DNA from: Anaerolineae bacterium
Lineage (GTDB): Bacteria > Chloroflexota > Anaerolineae > Aggregatilineales > Aggregatilineaceae
Direction: 5' to 3'
Assembly (NCBI GenBank): GCA_016929355.1
Contig: JAFGJA010000007.1
Span: forward strand, 1 to 5,188
DNA: 5,188 bases
Made by a program: the position numbers and the translations under genes. The notes below the pieces were generated by a model, which searched no databases, was not told where the DNA came from, and saw only the letters and a list, made by a program, of their open reading frames with translations. Shown here piece by piece: positions 1 to 5,188 of the stretch. Each line of letters begins with the position of its first letter. Within the stretch, counting starts at the first letter, position 1.

Positions 1-7
1 CCCCCAA

Positions 8-34
8 CCCCCTCTCCATCACATGGAGAGGGGG
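8..34. repeat. Perfect 12-bp hairpin downstream of fur; repeat or terminator-like
   Basis: The left arm CCCCCTCTCCAT (8-19) pairs fully with ATGGAGAGGGGG (23-34) around the 3-base loop CAC. It lies 37 bases beyond the fur stop codon, so it could end fur transcription or protect its 3' end. Neither strand has a T-run after the stem, so it is not a standard intrinsic terminator. Short palindromes of this CCCTCTCC/GGAGAGGG style occur as dispersed intergenic repeats in some bacteria, as recalled rather than searched. The hairpin is certain; its role is not. Confidence 0.6.
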
Positions 35-71
35 AGTCAAGCGATACACCCCTGCGATTATCGAAAACCGA

Positions 72-542
72 TTATTCAACAGGCGGCGTAAACTCGCCCG
101 CCGCTTTCAATTCTTCGGTACATTTCGCACAGTAGCCCGTAAAACACGCACACGCGCTGACGACACTCACGCCTTTACGCCGCACCAACTCATGCGCCAT
201 CCGGTTCAGCAAATCGGTGTGAATCAGGGTGCGCGCGCCACAGCGCATACACGTCAAATAGTGCTGCTCCGGGCCTTCGGACAAGCGAAACACTTCGCGG
301 CGGTGATCCGGTTCCACGTAGCGGTGATCGACCAAACCCAACTCCGCGAACAAATTCAGCGTGCGATACACCGTCGCCAAACTGATACTGGCGTCTTGCA
401 TGTGCGCCAGCGCGTGAATTTCCTCGGCGTCGAGATAATTGGTTTGCCCGGCTAAGACCTGCAACAATAAGGTGCGCTGGCCGGTCACTTTGAAGCCGCG
501 CTCGCGCAGCATCGCTTCAGCGTCATCGATCAAGTGCGGCAT
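72..542 (-). CDS. Fur-family transcriptional regulator with atypical regulatory metal site
   Basis: This 156-residue protein has the usual Fur-family length and layout. An N-terminal winged-helix DNA-binding domain (about 1-87) contains the recognition helix ISLATVYRTLNLF (53-65). A C-terminal dimerisation domain follows, with two CxxC pairs (C98/C101 and C138/C141) that form the structural zinc site in this family. Members are cytoplasmic dimers that usually repress genes in response to iron, zinc, manganese or peroxide. The sensing ligands look replaced. Against recalled E. coli Fur, H33 becomes Y36, E81 becomes R86, H88 becomes Q93, H90 becomes Y95 and H125 becomes A130. Two extra cysteines, C131 and C133, sit near the second CxxC. 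The start is supported by AGGA (548-551) five bases upstream of the ATG. The gene is divergent from the first peptidase. The family call is firm. The subtype (Fur, Zur, PerR or other) cannot be assigned, so no symbol is given. Confidence 0.93.
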   Translation of the reverse strand: MPHLIDDAEAMLRERGFKVTGQRTLLLQVLAGQTNYLDAEEIHALAHMQDASISLATVYRTLNLFAELGLVDHRYVEPDHRREVFRLSEGPEQHYLTCMRCGARTLIHTDLLNRMAHELVRRKGVSVVSACACFTGYCAKCTEELKAAGEFTPPVE

Positions 543-572
543 AAAATTCCTGTCTTTCTACTCTGAAAATCA

Positions 573-613
<41 letters not shown>

Positions 614-636
614 TTAAAGGCAAAAAAAACTATTTT

Positions 637-668
637 CATCTCTTTGATGTGTCGCCGCTAGTGGCGGC
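637..668 (-). other. Small hairpins in the probable fur leader
   Basis: GCCGC (654-658) pairs with GCGGC (664-668), and CATC (637-640) pairs with GATG (646-649). Read on the minus strand, these two stems are followed seven bases later by eight Ts (629-622). This is a loosely attenuator-like order between the predicted fur promoter and the fur start. The stems are short and the T-run is not adjacent, so it may be repeat-derived structure with no regulatory role. Confidence 0.3.
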
Positions 669-693
669 ATGGGTAACTCTCTCGTATACACTC

Positions 694-699
694 ATTATA
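694..699 (-). promoter_or_regulatory. Candidate fur -10 box
   Basis: On the minus strand these bases read TATAAT, a perfect -10 consensus, in the context CGCTATAATGAG. At a 17-base spacer the -35 position (717-722) reads CGCCGT, which is not a recognisable -35 box, so the promoter would be weak at -35 or activator-dependent. Transcription would begin near 687 and give a leader of roughly 145 bases that includes the hairpins and the CACAGAGA repeat. Confidence 0.4.
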
Positions 700-775
700 G
701 CGGGCTAAACACGTAAACGGCGAATACGCGCGCTGCACCAACCCACCCTTTTTCACGGAATCCTCATGGGGGTTA

Positions 776-806
776 CTGACAAAATCCCTTAGAATTGTTG
801 TATATA
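776..806 (+). promoter_or_regulatory. Candidate promoter of peptidase 1
   Basis: CTGACA (776-781) matches the -35 consensus at five of six positions. TATATA (801-806) matches the -10 consensus at four of six, with a long 19-base spacer. TAGAAT (790-795) is an alternative -10 without a suitable -35. Either would put the start of transcription about 25-45 bases before the ATG at 849. The assignment is tentative. Confidence 0.35.
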
Positions 807-818
807 CGACTACACAAC
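797..818. promoter_or_regulatory. Imperfect 22-bp palindrome, possible operator
   Basis: The arms GTTGT (797-801) and ACAAC (814-818) are perfectly inverted. Further inward, TA (803-804) pairs with TA (811-812), and the centre is CG (807-808), so eight of eleven pairs match. The palindrome covers the candidate -10 of peptidase 1, a typical place for a repressor site. It does not resemble the classical GATAAT-type Fur box. The binder is unknown; the divergent Fur-like protein is one candidate. Confidence 0.3.
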
Positions 819-848
819 CACACATTCACAACCCGATGAGGTTTTACT

Positions 849-2774
849 ATGCACACTATCACACGCCCGCTTTGTGTCTTCACCGGCGGTCTACTGATCA
901 TCACCTTCGCGCTGGCCGGATTCACGCCCGCCTACAGCGCCCCGCCCAGCGATCCGGGCGAAAATACGCTGGCGCTCATCGAAAACACGATCATCCCGCC
1001 GCAGGACCGGATCGATCTGGCGCGGCGGCTGCTCGGCGTGACCGATATTCCCGCCCCACCCACCAGCGCCCCCGAACTCACTATCGGTGATATACGGACG
1101 TTTCAGGCGGAAAATTCCTACGAGGATTACTCCTTCCAGGTTGACGCCCAACTGGTCTACAAAACCGATCATGTGTATATGTTCATCGAGATCGGCTACG
1201 ACTACGATCCCGACGCGGTGCAGCGTTCGGCGGACACGCTGGAAAACGTGATCCGGCCTAAAGTGCATGAAATTTTCGGCACGGAATGGATACCGGGCAT
1301 TGATGGCGATCCGCATCTTTATGTTTTGAACGTGAGCGACCTGGGCGATCCCATCGCGGGCTATTACAGCAGTGCGAGCCAGTATCCGGTGGAAGCAGTG
1401 CCGACCTCCAACGCGCACGAAATGTTTTTCATCAACCTGGATAATATGCTGAGTTCCATCGGCTCCGATTATTACGACAGCGTATTGGCACACGAATTTC
1501 AGCACATGGTCCATTGGAATGTCGATTCCAATGAAACCTCGTGGATCAATGAGGGTATGTCCGAACTCGCCATGCTGGTGACGGGGTATCCCCGCGATTC
1601 GCGGATCACCACCTTTCTGAGACAGCCGAATATCCAACTCACAACCTGGCCGGAAACGGATCGGGGCATCCATTACGGATCATCGCTGGCGTTCGCCGCC
1701 TATTTTTACCAGCGCTTCGGCGCAGAAGCGACCACGACCCTTGTGCGCGATCAGGCTAACGGCATGGCGAGCGTCGAAAATACGCTGCGCGCCATCAACG
1801 CCACCGATCCCCTAACCGGTGCGGCGATCAGCGCGGTAGACCTGTTTGGGGATTGGGTCAGCGCCAATTACCTGCAAAATGCAGACGCTGCCGATGGGCG
1901 CTACGGGTATACGCTGCCCGGTCTGGAAGATTTGCCCCAGGCCGCGATTACCAAGATTCTGACCACAAACGGCACGCTCTATCCACTCGAAACGCCGCAG
2001 TGGGGCGCTAATTATCTCCGCCTCATCGGGGACTCCACCGAGGACACGGTAACGATCACGTTTAAAGGGCAGGAGAGCGTGCAGCTTGTGCCCACCGATG
2101 CGTATAGTGGTGAGTATGCGTGGTGGTCGAACCGGGCGGATAACAGCGATATGCGGCTGACGCGCGCCTTTGACCTGACGCATGTCAGCCGCGCCACGCT
2201 CAATTATTGGGTCTGGTATCATACCGAACGGCTGTGGGATTATGGGTATGCGATGGTGTCCATTGATAGCGGCCTGACGTGGACTCCGTTGGCAACGGCG
2301 CACACCACTACCGAGAATCCGCACCACAACGCTTATGGCGCGGGGTATACCGGCGCAAGCGGTAAATGGATCGAGGAAACGGTGGACCTCACGCCGTATG
2401 TGGGCCGGGAAATTATGCTGCGTTTCGAATATATCACCGATGACGCGATCAACCAGCCCGGTTTGATGATCGATGACGTGCGCATCCCGGAGATCGGGTA
2501 TGAGGATGATTTCGAAAACGGGAGCAGTGATTGGCTGGCTGAGGGATGGATTTTAACCAACAATGTGCTGCCGCAGCGTTTCCTGGTGCAGATCATTCAA
2601 CCCAACAACCCGGCTGCCCCCGTTACGCGCGTTTTGGGGCCGGATGATCTGCCCCATGGGGAATGGACGATCCAACTCGGCGGCGCAGCCGGTGACGCGA
2701 TCATTGCTGTCGCCGGACTCGCGCCCGTGACCACCGAACCGGCGAGTTATACGGTCAGGGTGGAAACCCATTAG
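849..2774 (+). CDS. Secreted zinc metallopeptidase with immune inhibitor A-like C-terminal domains (paralog 1)
   Basis: This 641-residue protein starts with a signal peptide: a hydrophobic stretch at about 9-25 and likely cleavage after AYS (28-30) or A31. Residues about 31-95, including PPQDRIDLARRLLGV (50-64), may be a propeptide. The catalytic domain (about 96-345) has HEFQH (215-219) and WINEG (232-236). The zinc ligands would be H215, H219 and E235, with E216 catalytic, giving HExxH-x15-E. HYGSSLAFAAYFYQRFG (275-291) follows. After a linker beta region, a MAM-like sandwich (about 420-550) carries WWSNRADNSD (425-434) and the Asp-box SIDSGLTW (471-478). A last beta domain (about 555-641) resembles the InhA VEG-type module. 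The likely role is extracellular protein degradation. GAGGT lies six bases before the ATG. A paralog follows downstream. The catalytic spacing is closer to M30- or M1-like gluzincins than to true M6 InhA (HExxHxxGxxH), so the family label is approximate. Confidence 0.88.
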   Translation: MHTITRPLCVFTGGLLIITFALAGFTPAYSAPPSDPGENTLALIENTIIPPQDRIDLARRLLGVTDIPAPPTSAPELTIGDIRTFQAENSYEDYSFQVDAQLVYKTDHVYMFIEIGYDYDPDAVQRSADTLENVIRPKVHEIFGTEWIPGIDGDPHLYVLNVSDLGDPIAGYYSSASQYPVEAVPTSNAHEMFFINLDNMLSSIGSDYYDSVLAHEFQHMVHWNVDSNETSWINEGMSELAMLVTGYPRDSRITTFLRQPNIQLTTWPETDRGIHYGSSLAFAAYFYQRFGAEATTTLVRDQANGMASVENTLRAINATDPLTGAAISAVDLFGDWVSANYLQNADAADGRYGYTLPGLEDLPQAAITKILTTNGTLYPLETPQWGANYLRLIGDSTEDTVTITFKGQESVQLVPTDAYSGEYAWWSNRADNSDMRLTRAFDLTHVSRATLNYWVWYHTERLWDYGYAMVSIDSGLTWTPLATAHTTTENPHHNAYGAGYTGASGKWIEETVDLTPYVGREIMLRFEYITDDAINQPGLMIDDVRIPEIGYEDDFENGSSDWLAEGWILTNNVLPQRFLVQIIQPNNPAAPVTRVLGPDDLPHGEWTIQLGGAAGDAIIAVAGLAPVTTEPASYTVRVETH

Positions 2775-2842
2775 GCTGCGCGCGGGTGCTGGGCCGGGGG
2801 ATGAGGTACTACAAGCACAGGCAATTTCACACGTTTTTACGA

Positions 2843-2863
2843 ACCCGATCCGAGAAATCGGGT
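2843..2863. repeat. 7-bp hairpin after peptidase 1
   Basis: ACCCGAT (2843-2849) pairs with ATCGGGT (2857-2863) around a 7-base loop. It starts 68 bases after the peptidase 1 stop codon. The following bases, AGACTAATTT, contain no strong T-run, so a terminator role is weak. The sequence resembles short ACCCGAT/ATCGGGT palindromes seen as intergenic repeats, as recalled and not searched. Confidence 0.5.
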
Positions 2864-2889
2864 AGACTAATTTATGGTGCGAAGATTTT

Positions 2890-2960
2890 TGTAGGGGCGA
2901 ACGCGAACCTGCGGTTCGTCATGTGTTCGCCCTGGGCCGACACGTTGGTCGGCCCCTACA
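2890..2960. repeat. Nested palindromic repeat element between the peptidase genes
   Basis: The 71-base element is bounded by a perfect 9-bp inverted repeat, TGTAGGGGC (2890-2898) and GCCCCTACA (2952-2960). Inside are three further perfect inverted repeats. CGAACC (2904-2909) pairs with GGTTCG (2913-2918), and GGGCGAAC (2895-2902) pairs with GTTCGCCC (2925-2932). GGGCCGAC (2934-2941) pairs with GTCGGCCC (2948-2955). The outer arms share bases with the inner ones, so alternative folds compete. GTAGGGGC-bounded palindromes of this kind are recalled as dispersed intergenic elements. No transposase is present. The 62-residue frame across it (2786-2974) is not a credible gene. Confidence 0.7.
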
Positions 2961-3009
2961 TGATGCGCGTTTGAATTGATTTCTCCATAAGGGATACAAC
3001 AGGAAACAC

Positions 3010-4920
3010 ATGATGAACAACCGAAGCCAACATACCCGTTTCACACTACTGCTGCTGCGCGGCCTGATCATCATCACCATTCTGTTCCCGGCAGCGACCA
3101 GCGCGCCCGATGCGCACGCGCAAGATGCCAAACAAGACCCCACCCTCTCCTGGGCCGATGCGCCGATTACGCCGCGCCACCGCTCTCAGGCCGATTGGTT
3201 GTATGACACCAACCAGAAAACGTTTGAAGAAGCCTATGGCCCGTTCACCACGCGCACCTATGAGGTAGGCGATGCCGAACAATTCATTCCGTTGGGCAGC
3301 ATGGAGGGCACGCCGGAAACGTTCTTCATGGCCTATCGCACCGAACACGCTTATTTCTGGTTCGAGCGCGGCATCCGTCCCGATCTGGACACGGTGCAGC
3401 GTGTCGGGGACTTTTTCGAAACGCATATCTGGCCGCTCAATACAAGCATTTATGGCGAAGCCCGGAATCCCGGCATTGATGGTGACAGCCGGATTCATGT
3501 CGTCAACGAGTCCTTTATCAGCATCGGGCTTTTTGGCGCATTTGACCCGGAAGATCAGTGCCCGCGCAGCGTATGCCCGGACAGCAACCAGCGCGAGATT
3601 ATTTACATCAATCTGGACACGGCCCCACTCGGCTCTGATGCCTATCAAGCGACCCTGACTCACGAACACCAACACCTGATCCAGTTTAACATTGATGGCA
3701 ACGAGCGGCGCTGGCTGAACGAAGGCTTATCGCAGCTTGCCGAACATCTCAACGGCTTTGAACCGATGGTGATCGCGGATTCCAACGTGCGCGATTTTCT
3801 CAGCCAGCCGGATCATTTTCTGGGCGGGTGGACCAGCGATTACGATATGGGCCGTTATTATGGGGCGAGTTATCTGTTTGCGGTCTATCTCTACGAACGC
3901 ATGGGGTTGGACTTCATCCGCCATGTTTCGCGTTCGGACCTGGATGGGCTGGCGTCCATTCAAGCCGAACTCACCGCCGCCAATACAGACCTCACCCTGG
4001 ATGACCTGTTCGCGGATTGGATCGTCGCCAATACACTCGACGATCCGTATGTGGCGGACGGGCATTATTATTATCAAACGCTCGATCTGCCCATGCCCAT
4101 CCTGCCTCACCCGTTGATCGTATCGGTGCAAGGCTTTACGCACGACGATTCGATCAACCAGTATGGCGCGGATTACATCTCGATCAACCAGCCGGGCATC
4201 TTCAATCTGAGTTTTGATGGCATGGATGAAACGCCGTTGATCAATACGCCGCCCAAATCCGGCGATTGGATGTGGTGGTCGTACAATGCCATCAACAGCG
4301 CCGCCCGCATAACCGGGGCGTTCGATCTGCGCGACCTGAGCACCGCGACTCTTGCGTTTAGCGCGTGGTGGGAGATGGAGGAGGATTACGACTGGTTCCA
4401 GGTCCTGGTTTCGAATGACAACGGCGCAACGTGGGAAGTCGTCGGCGGCAGCGAAGCCCAACCACGCAATCTGCAAGCGCCGGGCGTGTACTATAGCGGC
4501 CAGTCCGATGCCTGGATCGACGAAACCATCGATCTGAGCGCGTATGCTGGCGCAGAGGTGCTGGTCCGGTTTGAATATCTGACCGATAGCTCAACCACGC
4601 TGCCGGGGATCGCGCTGGATGACATCGGTATTGTGGAACTTGGCGCGCTCGATTCCGCCGAAGATGCCGTCTCGATCTGGCAGATGGAAGGCTTCATGCG
4701 CGTGCCCTACACCGTGCCGCAAAACTGGACCGTGACCGCGCTGGTGCATTACCCGGATGACACCACCACCGCCCACCCCATGAAGCTCGATGCGCTCCAC
4801 ACCGGGCGGATTCAGATCACCATTCCGCCAGATGGCCGCGCAACGATTGTGATCGGGGCGATGGCCCCCTTCACCACCAATCGCACCACGTATAAATTGT
4901 CCGTCACGATGGAACTATGA
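3010..4920 (+). CDS. Secreted zinc metallopeptidase with immune inhibitor A-like C-terminal domains (paralog 2)
   Basis: This 636-residue protein is colinear with its upstream neighbour. The signal peptide has a basic start (R5, R10), a hydrophobic core (about 11-29) and a canonical AHA (35-37) cleavage site. The catalytic domain (about 95-345) has HEHQH (218-222) and WLNEG (235-239). H218, H222 and E238 are the likely zinc ligands and E219 the catalytic residue, again HExxH-x15-E. YYGASYLFAVYLYERMG (283-299) matches the paralog. C184 and C189, just before the active site, could form a disulfide absent from paralog 1. The MAM-like domain (about 415-545) keeps the Asp-box SNDNGATW (468-475). 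However, the segment after WWS (422-424) reads YNAINSAARITG and lacks the acidic pattern of paralog 1. A short beta domain ends the protein. AGGA (3001-3004) lies five bases before the ATG; the ATG at 3013 is also possible. It may be co-transcribed with paralog 1 despite the 235-base gap. The substrate is unknown. Confidence 0.88.
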   Translation: MMNNRSQHTRFTLLLLRGLIIITILFPAATSAPDAHAQDAKQDPTLSWADAPITPRHRSQADWLYDTNQKTFEEAYGPFTTRTYEVGDAEQFIPLGSMEGTPETFFMAYRTEHAYFWFERGIRPDLDTVQRVGDFFETHIWPLNTSIYGEARNPGIDGDSRIHVVNESFISIGLFGAFDPEDQCPRSVCPDSNQREIIYINLDTAPLGSDAYQATLTHEHQHLIQFNIDGNERRWLNEGLSQLAEHLNGFEPMVIADSNVRDFLSQPDHFLGGWTSDYDMGRYYGASYLFAVYLYERMGLDFIRHVSRSDLDGLASIQAELTAANTDLTLDDLFADWIVANTLDDPYVADGHYYYQTLDLPMPILPHPLIVSVQGFTHDDSINQYGADYISINQPGIFNLSFDGMDETPLINTPPKSGDWMWWSYNAINSAARITGAFDLRDLSTATLAFSAWWEMEEDYDWFQVLVSNDNGATWEVVGGSEAQPRNLQAPGVYYSGQSDAWIDETIDLSAYAGAEVLVRFEYLTDSSTTLPGIALDDIGIVELGALDSAEDAVSIWQMEGFMRVPYTVPQNWTVTALVHYPDDTTTAHPMKLDALHTGRIQITIPPDGRATIVIGAMAPFTTNRTTYKLSVTMEL

Positions 4921-4925
4921 CGCGC

Positions 4926-5159
4926 TTACAACTGATCGACTGTATCCAACGCGACTCCGGCGATCTCGTTCAACTGCGCTTCGAGTTCGGCCCGTTTTTG
5001 CGCGGCAGCAGCTTCACCCGCTTTGATTGCGTCGGCATACCGGGACCGCACGCCCTGCCGCATCGAATCACCGGATCGGGGCGTAAAAAGTAAGGCAACG
5101 GCGGTCCCAATCGCGCCCCCACTCAATACACCGCCCAAAAATGCCAATAGTCGCCGCAT
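4926..5159 (-). CDS. YtxH-family small membrane protein
   Basis: From the start chosen here the protein is 77 residues. A single N-terminal hydrophobic helix (about 4-25) is followed by LLFTPRSG (23-30), the hallmark of YtxH-type proteins (usually LLFAPxSGxxxR). A charged, Ala-rich helical tail (about 38-70) follows. G10, G14 and G18 form a GxxxGxxxG run in the membrane helix, which could support self-association. Family members are small, poorly understood proteins often linked to stress; no enzymatic role is known. The ATG at 5157-5159 is preferred over the one at 5163-5165, because GGAGGA (5166-5171 on the minus strand) is six bases away from the former and directly abuts the latter. The longer form would add two residues (79 in all). 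The gene converges on peptidase 2 with five bases between stop codons. Confidence 0.85.
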   Translation of the reverse strand: MRRLLAFLGGVLSGGAIGTAVALLFTPRSGDSMRQGVRSRYADAIKAGEAAAAQKRAELEAQLNEIAGVALDTVDQL

Positions 5160-5165
5160 GGTCAT

Positions 5166-5171
5166 TCCTCC
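5166..5171 (-). promoter_or_regulatory. Strong ribosome-binding site that decides the YtxH start
   Basis: The minus strand reads GGAGGA, nearly a full anti-16S match. Spacing is zero to the ATG at 5165 but six bases to the ATG at 5159, so translation probably starts at 5159. Confidence 0.75.
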
Positions 5172-5178
5172 AAAAAAC

Positions 5179-5188
5179 TATTCACCAC
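5179..5188. repeat. Probable left edge of a second CACAGAGA-type repeat, cut by the window end
   Basis: TATTCACCAC here is identical to 573-582, where it leads directly into the CACAGAGA repeat upstream of fur. The orientation is the same, and both copies sit shortly upstream of a minus-strand start codon. Only ten bases are visible, so the rest of the repeat is inferred. Confidence 0.4.

Noticed and set aside
694..848. Classical Fur box (GATAATGATAATCATTATC-like) near fur or peptidase 1
   Set aside because: No recognisable match was found. The only sizeable palindrome, at 797-818, has a different sequence.
849..881. C9 in the signal peptide of peptidase 1 considered as a lipoprotein cysteine
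   Set aside because: The cysteine precedes the hydrophobic core rather than following it, and the preceding residues (RPL) do not form a lipobox. Cleavage near residue 30 fits better.
891..1673. Long antisense open frame (260 codons) inside peptidase 1; similar ones at 1812-2327, 3046-3675 and 3727-4476
   Set aside because: All four are in codon register with the sense gene. They stay open because the sense codons whose complements are stops (TTA, CTA, TCA) are rare here. Their products show no recognisable domain, while the sense frames have clear domains.
2786..2974. Plus-strand open frame of 62 codons between the peptidases
   Set aside because: It runs through the 2843-2863 hairpin and the 2890-2960 palindromic element. 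The composition looks like translated repeat and no family is recognisable.
2971..2998. TTGAAT (2971-2976) with GATACA (2993-2998) as a promoter for peptidase 2
   Set aside because: The -10 match is poor, and the start of transcription would fall on or after the ribosome-binding site at 3001-3004.

Overview
The window carries four genes. They are a Fur-family regulator on the minus strand (72-542), two tandem paralogous secreted zinc metallopeptidases on the plus strand (849-2774 and 3010-4920), and a small YtxH-type membrane protein on the minus strand (4926-5159). Coding DNA is moderately GC-rich by eye. The peptidases carry immune inhibitor A-like C-terminal modules, and the intergenic DNA is full of short palindromic and AC/AG-rich dispersed-type repeats. 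That combination suggests a Chloroflexota bacterium, perhaps of the Anaerolineae. This is an impression from recalled family distributions, not a search result.

Layout: a perfect 12-bp hairpin (8-34) lies just past the fur stop codon. fur is read leftward and is divergent from the first peptidase. The 306-base divergent region (543-848) holds a CACAGAGA-type repeat just upstream of fur, a small hairpin and a perfect TATAAT (minus strand) for fur, and a CTGACA/TATATA candidate promoter overlapped by an imperfect palindrome for peptidase 1. The 235-base gap between the peptidases holds a 7-bp hairpin and a nested 71-base palindromic element. Peptidase 2 and the YtxH gene converge with only 5 bases between their stop codons. 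The right edge of the window appears to cut into a second copy of the repeat found upstream of fur.

Both peptidases have a signal peptide, an HExxH-x15-E catalytic site with the E inside a W(I/L)NEG motif, a MAM-like beta-sandwich with an Asp-box, and a small C-terminal beta domain. They look like a duplicated pair of exported proteases. The second copy is more diverged in its accessory domain and has gained a Cys pair near the active site. The Fur-like protein keeps both structural CxxC zinc pairs, but the residues that normally bind the regulatory metal appear to be replaced. Whether it controls the adjacent protease is untested. No defence system, CRISPR array, RNA gene or mobile-element gene was recognised.
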